Made by a program: the position numbers and the translations under genes. Positions 35,484-43,520 of a DNA stretch of 64,000 bases are shown in pieces. This DNA is from Glycomyces sambucus (GTDB lineage Bacteria > Actinomycetota > Actinomycetes > Mycobacteriales > Micromonosporaceae). The DNA lies in NCBI RefSeq assembly GCF_900102815.1, contig NZ_FNGF01000001.1, positions 951,443-1,015,442 of the forward strand, given 5' to 3'. Position 1 is the first letter of the stretch; every line of letters begins with the position of its first letter. Below the pieces are notes generated by a model. That model had not been told where the DNA came from. It did no database searches and was given only the letters and a program-made list of their open reading frames with translations.

Positions 35484-36638
35484 TTGCGCATTCTCCACAC
35501 GTCCGACTGGCACGTGGGCGTCACCTTGAAGGGGCGCCCGCGCCTCGACGAGCAGCGCGCGGTCTTCCGGCAGATGGTCGAGGTCGCCCGGGCGGAGGCC
35601 GTCGACCTCGTCATCGTCGCCGGGGACCTGTTCGACACCGCGTCGCCCTCCAGCGACGCCCAGAAGCTCCTGTTCACCGCCCTGTCGGCGCTCCAGGGGA
35701 CCGGCGCCGAGGTCGTCGTCGTCGCGGGCAACCACGACAACGGCAAGGCCCTCGAAGCGTTGCGGGCCTGGGCCCACGCGGCCGGGATCCACCTGCGCGG
35801 CAGCCTCGGCAAGGCCGCCGACCACGTCGTCACCGGCGAGACGAAGGACGGCGAGCGGTGGAAGTGCGCGGCCCTGCCGTTCATCGCCCAGCGCCACGCC
35901 GTGCGCGCCGCCGAGCTGTTCGAGCTCGGCGCGGCCGGAGCCGAGGCGAACTACGCCGACCACCTGCGCCGCCTCGTCGCCGCGCTCACGCAGGACTTCG
36001 CGGCCGACACCGTCAACCTGTTCACCGGGCACCTGACGGTGGTCGGCGGCAAGGTCGGCGGCGGCGAGCGCGAGGTGCACACCGTCGCCGACTACGCCGT
36101 GCCCGCAGCGATCTTCCCGCCCACGACCTCCTATGTGGCCCTGGGGCACCTGCACCGGGCGCAGGCGATCAACGGCCCGTGCCCGATCCGGTACTCCGGC
36201 GCGCCGCTCGCGGTCGACTTCGGCGAGGAGGACCACACCCCCGGCGTCGCGATCGTCGAGGTCAGCGCGGGCGTGCCCGCGAAGGTGCGGACCGTGCCGC
36301 TCACCGCGGCCGTGCCGCTCCAGACCGTCCGCGGGAACCTGGAGCAGCTCGCGAAGGCCGAACCGGACGAGCAGGCGTGGCTGCGGGTCTTCGTGACCGA
36401 GCCCGCGCGGGCCGGGCTGCGCGGCGAGGTCGCCGACCTGTTCCCCAACGCCGTCCAGATCCACATCGACCCGGTCATGCGCCTGGATCGGTCCGAGCCG
36501 CGCGAGCGGCGCTCCGGACGCAGCCCCGGGGAGCTGTTCGGCGCGTACCTGACCGAGAACGGCCACGACGACCCGGCCGTGGCGAAGCTGTTCTCGCAGC
36601 TTTACGAAGACACCCAGACCGTCGCCGAGGAGGTCTGA
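35484..36638 (+). CDS. sbcD: DNA repair exonuclease SbcD (Mre11-like)
   Basis: This 384-residue calcineurin-like phosphoesterase is the nuclease partner of SbcC. Metal-binding motifs are in order: HTSDWHVG (motif I), VIVAGDLFD (II), VVVAGNHDN (III), LFTGHLTV and ALGHLHRAQ (IV and V). A capping region follows, and the C terminus contacts SbcC. The start is TTG at 35484, right before the conserved RILHTSDWH, with AGGGGGG about eight bases upstream. No ATG or GTG sits in a suitable place. The stop TGA overlaps the sbcC ATG by one base (TGATG). The complex opens hairpins and protein-blocked DNA ends. Confidence 0.92.
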   Translation: MRILHTSDWHVGVTLKGRPRLDEQRAVFRQMVEVARAEAVDLVIVAGDLFDTASPSSDAQKLLFTALSALQGTGAEVVVVAGNHDNGKALEALRAWAHAAGIHLRGSLGKAADHVVTGETKDGERWKCAALPFIAQRHAVRAAELFELGAAGAEANYADHLRRLVAALTQDFAADTVNLFTGHLTVVGGKVGGGEREVHTVADYAVPAAIFPPTTSYVALGHLHRAQAINGPCPIRYSGAPLAVDFGEEDHTPGVAIVEVSAGVPAKVRTVPLTAAVPLQTVRGNLEQLAKAEPDEQAWLRVFVTEPARAGLRGEVADLFPNAVQIHIDPVMRLDRSEPRERRSGRSPGELFGAYLTENGHDDPAVAKLFSQLYEDTQTVAEEV

Positions 36639-39070
36639 TGCGTCCGATCCGGCTCGACCTCAACGGCTTCGCGTCCTACACCGGCGCCGAGACCTTCGAC
36701 TTCACCGACGTGGACTTCTTCGCGCTCACCGGGCCCACCGGGGCCGGGAAGTCCACCGTGCTCGACGCGATCTGCTTCGCGCTGTACGGGCGCACGCCGC
36801 GCTGGCGGGTGAACACCACGCAGAACGCCCTCGCGCCGTCCGCGGTGGAGGGCCGGGTGCGGCTCGTGTTCGCCGCCGCCGGCACCCACTACGTGGCGAC
36901 GCGGATCCTGCGCCGGGACCGGAACGGGAAGGTCAAGACCACCACGGCCGCACTGGAGCAGCTGCCGGACGGGGTCGACCCGGCCGACGACGAGGCGCTG
37001 GTCGAGGGCCTGGGGCGGGCCCTCGCGGGCAGTCCCAGCGAGGTCTCGAACGCGGCCGAGCGCGTCATCGGGCTGCCGTTCGAGCAGTTCACCAAGTGCG
37101 TGCTCCTCCCCCAGGGCGAGTTCGCGGAGTTCCTGCACGCCTCCCCCGCCGACCGGCGCAAGATCCTGGAGAACCTGCTGGGGCACAGCGTGTACCGGCG
37201 GGTGCAGCAGCTCGCGGGCGCCAAGCGCGACGCGGCGACCACCGCGATGAGGACCCTGGAGGCCCAGCTCGCGCGGGTCCCGGCCGTCGCCGACGCCGAG
37301 CTCGCGGCAGCGGCCGAGCGGGTCGTGCAGCTCGAGAAGCTCACCGAGCCGGTGCGCGACAAGGCGAACGCCCTCGACGGGCTCGCCGCCGCCGTCGAGT
37401 CGGCCCGGCGGCGCCTGGCCGAGGCCGAGGCGAACCTGGCGTCGCTCACGTACATCAAGCGCCCCGACGGGGTTGCCGACATCGCCGCGCAGGTGTCCGA
37501 CGCCGCGGCCGCCGTCACCGCGAAGGCCGCCGAAGTGGAGGCGACCGAGACCGAGGACGAGCGGCTGCGCGCCGAACTCGACGGCCTCGACCTGGGGCTC
37601 ATCGAGCGCCAGCTCAAGGCGTGGGCCGAACTCGCCGAGACGCAGTCGAAGCTGAAGACCGGCCTGGAGCTGACCGAGGAGCTGCGCGACCAGTTCGCCG
37701 AGGCGAAGGAGCTGGAGGAGGCCGCCGGCGAGGAGGTCGAGATCCAGCACGCGTCCCTCCACAAGGTCCGGATGGCCGAGCTCGCCGGGACACTCCGCGC
37801 CGGGCTCGCCGTCGGCGACGAGTGCCCCGTCTGCGACCGCCCGGTCGAGACGGTGCCCGAGCACGACCTCTCGGAGTCCATGCAGCAGGCCGAGGAAGCC
37901 TCGCGCACCGCGACGATCGAGCACCGGGACGCGCAGGCCGGCGTGGTCGCGCTCCAGACCAAACTGGAGAACTACGAGGAGCGGCTGACCGAGCTGCGCC
38001 TGGCCGAGGGGCGGCTGAAGAAGCGCCTCGAAGGCGTCGAGGAGCCCCCCGCGCTCCAGGCCCGGCGGTCGTCCTCGGAGGAGGCCCGCCAGCAGCTCGC
38101 CGGGACCAGCGCCGCGCTCAAGGCCGCGCGGCGGGCCCTGCGCGAGGCCGAGAAGCGCAAGCAGACCGCCGATGAGCGCCAGCAGCGCGCCTGGAAGGAG
38201 TTCCAGCACGCCCGCGACCAGGTCGCGGTGCTCGCGCCGCCCGCGGCCGGGGACGACCTGGCCGCGAGCTGGGAAGCGCTCGTCGACTGGGCGAAGGCGT
38301 CGCTGGAGCGGGCCGCGAGCGAGCGGGAGGCGGCCCGCACCGAGCTGACCGGTCTCGACGGCCGCGCCGGGACCCTCCGGAGCGAACTGCGGATGGCGCT
38401 GGGCGAGTTCGACATCGACGTCCCGCGCACCGGCGGGGGCGGCGACTACGTCGGCCGCCACGCCGCCGCCGTCGAGACCGCCCGCGCCGGTTCGGCCCGC
38501 CTCGCCGAGGCCCGCCGCCAGCGCGTGGACCTGGAGGCCGAGACGCGGCGCTTCGCGCACGAGGCCGAGATCGCCAAGGCCCTCGCCTCGCACCTGGAGG
38601 CGCGGCGGTTCATGGAGTGGCTGCTGTCGGAGGCCCTGGACGAGCTCGTGGCGGGCGCGACGGTCATGCTCAACCAGATCACCGCGGGCCAGTACGACCT
38701 CATCTACCGGGACCAGGACTTCTGGGTGGTCGACCACCACGACGCGGACATGGCCCGTCCGGCGCGGAGCCTGTCGGGCGGCGAGACATTCGCTGCCTCG
38801 CTGTCGCTGGCGCTCGCGCTGAGCGACCAGCTCGCGAGCCTGGCGCGGCACGGGGCGAGCCTGGAGTCGATCATCCTGGACGAGGGCTTCGGCACGCTCG
38901 ACCCGGAGACGCTCGACGCCGTGGCGACCACGTTGGAGGCGCTGACGCTGTCGGCCGGGCGCACGGTGGGCCTGGTGACGCACGTGGCGGAGCTGGCCGA
39001 GCGGGTGCCGGTGCGGTTCCGGATCACCAAGGACGCCAAGGGCTCCCACGTGGAGAAGACCTGGTCCTGA
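36638..39070 (+). CDS. sbcC: DNA repair ATPase SbcC (Rad50-like)
   Basis: This 810-residue SMC-like ATPase is shorter than the E. coli protein (about 1,050) but normal for actinomycetes. The N-terminal Walker A is TGPTGAGKST. Two long Ala/Glu/Arg coiled-coil arms flank the zinc hook C396-PV-C399, the dimerisation point. The C terminus holds the ABC signature LSGGETFAASLSLALALS and Walker B IILDEGFGTLDPETL. It joins SbcD in cutting hairpin and blocked ends. The start overlaps the sbcD stop, so the pair is translationally coupled. The gene belongs to the HerA-like/SbcD/SbcC unit. Confidence 0.94.
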   Translation: MRPIRLDLNGFASYTGAETFDFTDVDFFALTGPTGAGKSTVLDAICFALYGRTPRWRVNTTQNALAPSAVEGRVRLVFAAAGTHYVATRILRRDRNGKVKTTTAALEQLPDGVDPADDEALVEGLGRALAGSPSEVSNAAERVIGLPFEQFTKCVLLPQGEFAEFLHASPADRRKILENLLGHSVYRRVQQLAGAKRDAATTAMRTLEAQLARVPAVADAELAAAAERVVQLEKLTEPVRDKANALDGLAAAVESARRRLAEAEANLASLTYIKRPDGVADIAAQVSDAAAAVTAKAAEVEATETEDERLRAELDGLDLGLIERQLKAWAELAETQSKLKTGLELTEELRDQFAEAKELEEAAGEEVEIQHASLHKVRMAELAGTLRAGLAVGDECPVCDRPVETVPEHDLSESMQQAEEASRTATIEHRDAQAGVVALQTKLENYEERLTELRLAEGRLKKRLEGVEEPPALQARRSSSEEARQQLAGTSAALKAARRALREAEKRKQTADERQQRAWKEFQHARDQVAVLAPPAAGDDLAASWEALVDWAKASLERAASEREAARTELTGLDGRAGTLRSELRMALGEFDIDVPRTGGGGDYVGRHAAAVETARAGSARLAEARRQRVDLEAETRRFAHEAEIAKALASHLEARRFMEWLLSEALDELVAGATVMLNQITAGQYDLIYRDQDFWVVDHHDADMARPARSLSGGETFAASLSLALALSDQLASLARHGASLESIILDEGFGTLDPETLDAVATTLEALTLSAGRTVGLVTHVAELAERVPVRFRITKDAKGSHVEKTWS

Positions 39071-39199
39071 CCGCGCTCCCGGCGGCGCGGGCGGGCCGCA
39101 CCCGCGGTTTCCATACGGAATCTTGACGCCCGTATGCCAAGGGGCACAACGGACGCCCGCGTCGATACGCCGCCCAGCTCCGAGGCGTAAGCAGAACGT

Positions 39200-39979
39200 A
39201 TGAATACCACGCATATCTCCGGCACCCGCCGGAGGCTCCTCACCGGGGCCGGCGCCGTCGGCGCCGGCGCCGCGCTCCTCCTCGCCCTCGACGCCTGCGC
39301 CGCCGACTCCGGCGGCGCGGCCGCCTCCGAGACCGCCTCCGCCACCCCCGAGGTCCCCGACCTCAAGGGCCTGGAGACCGCCGAGGAGATCTGGGACGCC
39401 CTCCTGGAGGGCAACCAGCGCTGGGCCGACGGCGAACCCGTCCACCCCGGCACCGACACCGACACCCGGGAAGCGCTCGTGGAGGGCCAGGCGCCGCGCG
39501 CCGCGGTCTTCACGTGCGTCGACTCCCGCGTGGCCCCCGAACTGGTCTTCGACACCGGCGTCGGCGACCTCATGGTCACCCGGACCGCCGCGAACACCTT
39601 CGACCCGCTCGTCTCCGAGTCGGTCTCGTACGGCCCGGCCGCCCTGGAGGCCCCGCTCCTGGTCGTCCTCGGGCACCAGAAGTGCGGCGCCGTCACCGCC
39701 GCGCACGACGCGCTCGCGGCGGCGGACGCGGGCGAGGAGGCCGAGGACCACGGGTACGCACTCCCCGAGATCGTCGCCTCGCTCACCCCGGCCTACGAGG
39801 CCGCCAGGACCGAGTCCGGCGACCCCGTCGACGCGATGATCGCCGCGAACGTCCTGCTCACCGTCCAGGCGCTCAAGGAGCACCCGAACCTGGCCGAACT
39901 GGTCGCCGACGGCGCGCTCACGGTCGTCGGGGCCGTGTACTCGCTGGAGACCGGTCTCGTCACCGAGATCGCGGCCTGA
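39200..39979 (+). CDS. Exported beta-class carbonic anhydrase
   Basis: This 259-residue protein has a Tat-type signal (GTRRRLLTGAGAVG) ending in an Ala-rich hydrophobic core. LALDAC could be a lipobox, though Asp at -2 is unusual. The mature enzyme has the zinc ligands of beta carbonic anhydrases: Cys and Asp in FTCVDSRVAP, then His and Cys in LGHQKCGAV. It hydrates CO2 to bicarbonate outside the membrane or on its surface. ATG at 39200 has only a weak GGCG-type leader before it. It lies between sbcC (129 bp) and the NurA-like gene, a strange place for an extracytoplasmic enzyme. A terminator hairpin follows it. Confidence 0.87.
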   Translation: MNTTHISGTRRRLLTGAGAVGAGAALLLALDACAADSGGAAASETASATPEVPDLKGLETAEEIWDALLEGNQRWADGEPVHPGTDTDTREALVEGQAPRAAVFTCVDSRVAPELVFDTGVGDLMVTRTAANTFDPLVSESVSYGPAALEAPLLVVLGHQKCGAVTAAHDALAAADAGEEAEDHGYALPEIVASLTPAYEAARTESGDPVDAMIAANVLLTVQALKEHPNLAELVADGALTVVGAVYSLETGLVTEIAA

Positions 39980-39984
39980 AGGCC

Positions 39985-40011
39985 CCGGGCCGGGACCCGG
40001 TCCCGGCCCGG
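39985..40011 (+). terminator. Terminator after the carbonic anhydrase gene
   Basis: A 12-bp stem, CCGGGCCGGGAC with GTCCCGGCCCGG, follows the stop codon by six bases. Confidence 0.6.
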
Positions 40012-40084
40012 ACCCCCATGGGGCCCATGGACCTCGACGGCGCGAAGTAGGCTGGGCCGCAATCGACCGGAAAGCGGGTGCGCC

Positions 40085-41014
40085 TTGCAGATCACCGTCG
40101 ACGCCTGGGACCCGTCCTTCGCCGACAACCCGGAGTCGCCCACGCGCTCCGGCGGCACCGTGCGGACCGAGGTCGAACTCGACCCCGAGGACTGGCGGCC
40201 GATCGACGCGCCCGCGAAGGGCCCGCGCCGCCTCGTCGTGGTCGACGGGGTGCGCCGCATCGACGCCCGCGTGGAACTGCTCGACGACACCGACGGGCAC
40301 CGGGGCGAGCGCTGGCCCGGCCTGTGCGTCTCCTGGGCCGCCGGCGCGGTCGCCTGCGACCTCGACGGGCACGTCTCGGCCGTGGCCGAGGCGGACGTGG
40401 AGCGCGGCCTGTTCTCGGCCGTGGACCCCGGCGCGGACTTCGGGCGCTACCCGCACTGCGAGGTCGAGTCCGCCGACCCGGGCGAGCTCATCGCCGCCGC
40501 CCAGCGGAAGATGACCGAGCTGGAGGCCAAGGTCGCCTCGATGGTGGCGATGGACGCGGAGCTGGCGGTCCTCGACGGGCCCCTGCGCGGGCGCGACCAG
40601 CTCTCGAACTCGGTGGGCTACATCAAGAGCCACCACCGGTCCTACCTCCAGGGCGAGCAGAACGCCGTGGTCGAGCGCCTGGCCCCCGGCCAGCGCACGC
40701 CGGTGTTCCACCTGGTCTCCGGGTGGCCCCGGTACACGTGGTACCTGCGTCTGCCCGGGACGAGCAACCGCGGCTGGAGCGGCATCGCGCGCTTGGAGGC
40801 GTCGGACGACCTGACGGAGGAGGCGGCGATCGCGCTGGCGGACGCCACGGCGGCGGCGCTGCCGCCGCTGGGCTCGGCCGCGCACAAGGACGCCAGGGCC
40901 CCGCAGAACCTCACGCCGATCGCGGGGCTGGAGCGGCGCCTGAAGCGGATGCTCGGCGATCCGCGGCTGCTGCTGCGGTCGGTGCGGGCGGCGTCGATGG
41001 AGACGGGCCGCTGA
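40085..41014 (+). CDS. NurA domain protein (putative 5'-3' nuclease partner of HerA)
   Basis: This 309-residue protein has the NurA layout. Asp54 lies in LVVVDGVRRIDARVE (the catalytic VDG motif) and a helix leads to the second acidic site Asp164 in LAVLDGPLRGRD. SVGYIKSHHRSYL holds the conserved Lys181. The strand TWYLRLPG is followed by GIARLEA, and the C-terminal APQNLTPIAGLERRL has the DNA-contact region. In archaea NurA and HerA form an end-resection machine. TTG at 40085 is the first codon, 13 bases after GGAAAG; a -10-like TAGGCT is at 40048-40053. The HerA-like, SbcD and SbcC genes just upstream strongly support the call. Nuclease activity is inferred from conserved acidic residues. 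Confidence 0.72.
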   Translation: MQITVDAWDPSFADNPESPTRSGGTVRTEVELDPEDWRPIDAPAKGPRRLVVVDGVRRIDARVELLDDTDGHRGERWPGLCVSWAAGAVACDLDGHVSAVAEADVERGLFSAVDPGADFGRYPHCEVESADPGELIAAAQRKMTELEAKVASMVAMDAELAVLDGPLRGRDQLSNSVGYIKSHHRSYLQGEQNAVVERLAPGQRTPVFHLVSGWPRYTWYLRLPGTSNRGWSGIARLEASDDLTEEAAIALADATAAALPPLGSAAHKDARAPQNLTPIAGLERRLKRMLGDPRLLLRSVRAASMETGR

Positions 41015-41030
41015 GGCCCTGAGACGTGAC

Positions 41031-41064
41031 GGAAGGCCCCGGTGCTCAAGCACCGGGGCCTTCC
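41031..41064. terminator. Long perfect hairpin between the NurA-like gene and a convergent gene
   Basis: A 16-bp perfect stem (41031-41046 with 41049-41064) closes with a two-base loop. It serves both convergent genes. Confidence 0.75.
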
Positions 41065-41112
41065 TGGGTCAGCGAACTCCGGGTTCGCAGGTGTGTCGAG
41101 CGTATGCGGTTC

Positions 41113-41823
41113 TCAGTACCAGCCGTTGGACTCGCTGTGCGACCATGCGGCGCACGGGCTGCCGTAGCGGCCGTCGATGTAGTCCAGGCCCCAGGCGATC
41201 TGGGTGGCCGGGTTGGTCTCCCAGTCGTCGCCGTTGGCGGACATCTTGTCGCCTGGGAGCGACTGAGGGATGCCGTAGGCGCCGGAGCCGGAGTTGTAGG
41301 CGGTCTCGTCCCAGCCCGACTCGCGATTCCACAGGTCCACGAGGCACTGGAACTCGCCCATGTCGTAGCCGGCGTCGAGGGTCATGGTGCAGCCGATGGC
41401 CTGGTTGCCGGAGTAGTCGGAGCACTCGGCCGAGATGTCGACGCTGGGGCCCGAGGACTCCTCCTCGGGGGCGGCCTCCTCGGCGGGGGGCTCCTCCTCG
41501 ACCGGGACCTCGGCCGGTGCGGACGGTGCGGTCTCAGGAGCGGCCTCGGCCTTCTCGGGCAGGATGCTGTCCATCGACGCGACGTCGTCCCACTGGCGGT
41601 CGGCAGTGCCGGCGTCGGCGACGATCTGCTCGGCCAGCTGCTCCTCGGCGGTGGGGTCGTCGGTCGCGATGATCGCGGCGCTCGCGCTGCTGGCCGAGCC
41701 GACTGCGAGCAGTACGGCGGCCGAGGACACGAACACCCGGGTGCGCACCACGTGCCGGAGGCCGCCGGGGCGGCGCTCTGCGGCGCGGTGCTTGGCTCGG
41801 GTCGTCTTCAGTCGGGTAAACAT
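41113..41823 (-). CDS. Secreted lytic transglycosylase-like protein
   Basis: The protein has 236 residues. A long basic N-region (TRLKTTRAKHRAAERRPGG) precedes the hydrophobic core FVSSAAVLLAVGSASSASA with cleavage after ASA. A Pro/Glu-rich spacer follows (about residues 85-130). The C-terminal domain resembles the SLT-type / aggregation-promoting-factor group: LWNRESGWDETAYN with the catalytic Glu, then GAYGIPQSLPGDKM and TQIAWGLDYIDGRYG. Such proteins cut or remodel peptidoglycan. ATG at 41823 has a TAGGGT box (reverse strand) eight bases upstream, so a short or absent leader is likely. Confidence 0.82.
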   Translation of the reverse strand: MFTRLKTTRAKHRAAERRPGGLRHVVRTRVFVSSAAVLLAVGSASSASAAIIATDDPTAEEQLAEQIVADAGTADRQWDDVASMDSILPEKAEAAPETAPSAPAEVPVEEEPPAEEAAPEEESSGPSVDISAECSDYSGNQAIGCTMTLDAGYDMGEFQCLVDLWNRESGWDETAYNSGSGAYGIPQSLPGDKMSANGDDWETNPATQIAWGLDYIDGRYGSPCAAWSHSESNGWY

Positions 41824-42078
41824 CGGGGGTAACCCTAGAAGCGCGAAACGCCGCCGCCGTACCGCTCGGTAACGGCGACATTACGGCACATCGCCGCCTG
41901 TACCGGAACGCATTGCGTGCCCGTCTCGCCCGATAGCGGGAGTATCGCGGCGTGTGCCGGATAGGTCGGGAACTGCGGCCCGCGCCCTCCTCCGAACGGC
42001 CCATTGACGGTGGCCGGGGCGCTCCGTCTTTCTTCCACTTAGGTCCACCGAGAGCAATGTCACACCGGGCAACGGAAG
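41824..42078 (-). other. Intergenic region upstream of the transglycosylase-like gene
   Basis: No gene is seen here. On the minus strand the last part can form a hairpin (41855-41877, CGCCGT with ACGGCG). I looked for a cyclic di-AMP riboswitch, common before cell-wall hydrolases, but the conserved core motifs were not visible. Confidence 0.35.
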
Positions 42079-42104
42079 GGCCCCGCCCTGGTGCGGGCGG
42101 GGCC
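42079..42104 (-). terminator. Terminator of the PadR/HAAS operon
   Basis: GGCCCCGCCC and GGGCGGGGCC form a 10-bp stem with a six-base loop, 15 bases after the stop. Confidence 0.7.
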
Positions 42105-42118
42105 GGTGGTGCGCGTGG

Positions 42119-43156
42119 TCAGCTCGTGGCGGACTCTTCGGGGGTGGTCGGGACCTCGGAGGCCGAGGTGTCGGCGGTCGGCTCGGCGCTCGCGGTCGGG
42201 TCGGGTTCGGGGGTGGTGGCCGGCTCGGACTCCATGGGGGTCTCGGAGGCGGTCGGCTCCGCGGTGGACGGGTCCTCCAGCGGGAGTCGGCCGCCGACAC
42301 TGCACAGCGGGTACTGGTAGCCGTAGTCCACGTCGTAGGTGGCCATCGGCTGGCCGTACTCGTCCGTGCAGGTCCAGGGGTCGCCGAGCTCGATCGGGTT
42401 GCCGTACTCGTCGAGCAGGTAGACGTCGCTGAGCAGTTGGCCGTCCGCGTCGTAGACGTAGACGTCGCCGACGTCGGTGGCGCCGCCGCTGTAGTCGGTC
42501 TCGACGTACTCGACCTGCGGGACGCCGAGGAACCACGCGAACTGGTAGGCCGATATCGCGAGGATCGCGAGTCCGGCGGCGGCGGTCCAGCGGCGGCGGT
42601 CGCGGCCCCATTCGAGGGACTTCGCGCCGATGCGCAGTGAGGCCCAGGCGCCGAAGAGCACTGCGGCCGTGAGCAGGATGAGGCCGGGGAGCGAGCCGAG
42701 GACTCGGAATCCGGTGACGCCGTACTGCGCCGCCGAGAGCCAGTAGACGAACAGGGCGGCGACGAGGACGCCGCGCGCGACCCACCAGCCGGGGCGCAGG
42801 CGTGCGGCGAGGTCGGCGGCGTCGGTGTGGCCGGTGCTCGCGGCGTAGCGGTCGGCCGCGGCGCGGGTACGCGACACCAGGGGCTCGACGGTCTCGCGGA
42901 AGCGGCGGCGCATGCGGGCGCCGGCCTCCTCGCGTTCGGTCTCGGCGGTCTCGCGGAGCTCGCGGGCGTAGGACTCGGGGCTGCCGAGGAGGTCGACGAG
43001 GGTGGTGCCCGGGGCCAGGTCGGCGACGACCTCGGCGAGGTGGGAGTCGAGGTCGGACAGCAGGTCCTCGCGGACGGGTTCGGGCAGGTCGCTCAGGTGG
43101 CGCTCCACGGCGACCAGGTAGGCCGCGATCTCCGTGCGCCGGGGGGATTCGGTCAT
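42119..43156 (-). CDS. HAAS-domain membrane protein, partner of PadR regulator
   Basis: The protein has 345 residues. The N-terminal 100 residues form the alpha-helical HAAS signalling region (EIAAYLVAVERHLSDLPEP, then LLSDLDSHLAEVVADL), which in many species is paired with PadR regulators. Three membrane segments follow (about 125-150, 152-175 and 190-210). The outer C-terminal part is Tyr/Asp-rich with repeated YxDEYGxP-like units (YLLDEYGNPIELG, CTDEYGQPMATYD) and ends in a Ser/Thr/Pro/Glu-rich tail. It starts five bases after the padR stop and is certainly co-transcribed. Role: probably senses envelope state; the ligand is unknown. Confidence 0.78.
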   Translation of the reverse strand: MTESPRRTEIAAYLVAVERHLSDLPEPVREDLLSDLDSHLAEVVADLAPGTTLVDLLGSPESYARELRETAETEREEAGARMRRRFRETVEPLVSRTRAAADRYAASTGHTDAADLAARLRPGWWVARGVLVAALFVYWLSAAQYGVTGFRVLGSLPGLILLTAAVLFGAWASLRIGAKSLEWGRDRRRWTAAAGLAILAISAYQFAWFLGVPQVEYVETDYSGGATDVGDVYVYDADGQLLSDVYLLDEYGNPIELGDPWTCTDEYGQPMATYDVDYGYQYPLCSVGGRLPLEDPSTAEPTASETPMESEPATTPEPDPTASAEPTADTSASEVPTTPEESATS

Positions 43157-43160
43157 GGAC

Positions 43161-43490
43161 TCAGCCCTTCTTGGGAACGTCGAACAGGTGCCGCATCTTG
43201 GTGCTGACGTCTTCCCAGGCGTCGCGCATCTCGCGGAGGTACTTCCGGCCCGGTTCGGTCAGCGAGTAGTACTTGCGGTGCGGCCCCGACTCGCTCGGCT
43301 GGACATAGGTGGAGAGGTAGCCGGCCCGGTAGAGGCGCCGGAGGGTGCCGTAGACCGAGGCGTCGCCGAGGTCGTCGAACCCGGCCTTGCGCAGGCGGTG
43401 CAGGATCTCGTAGCCGTAGCCGTCCTCGTTGTCGAGGACGCGCAGCACGATGATGTCGAGCAGTCCTTTGAGCAGTTGCGATCGGTCCAC
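43161..43490 (-). CDS. PadR-family transcriptional regulator
   Basis: This 109-residue winged-helix regulator has DRSQLLKGLLDIIVLRVL, DGYGYEILHRLRKAGF, SVYGTLRRLYRAGYL and the Arg/Lys wing GPHRKYYSLTEPGRKYL, all typical of PadR. The first codon is GTG at 43490; a TACTGT box (43498-43503, reverse strand) ends seven bases before it, so a leaderless mRNA is likely. A 19-bp imperfect palindrome overlaps this box, which fits autorepression. The HAAS membrane gene lies downstream in the same operon, the usual partner. Confidence 0.9.
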   Translation of the reverse strand: MDRSQLLKGLLDIIVLRVLDNEDGYGYEILHRLRKAGFDDLGDASVYGTLRRLYRAGYLSTYVQPSESGPHRKYYSLTEPGRKYLREMRDAWEDVSTKMRHLFDVPKKG

Positions 43491-43497
43491 GCGTTAC

Positions 43498-43520
43498 ACA
43501 GTACCATGCATTGCATAGTA
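43498..43520. promoter_or_regulatory. PadR operon promoter and operator
   Basis: TACCATGCATTGCATAGTA (43502-43520) is a palindrome around ATGCA-T-TGCAT with one mismatched pair. It overlaps the -10 box TACTGT of the padR gene on the minus strand. Confidence 0.6.

Noticed and set aside
41824..42060. Possible cyclic di-AMP riboswitch before the transglycosylase-like gene
   Set aside because: The conserved core words of that class are not visible and only a small hairpin can be drawn. The context alone is not enough.
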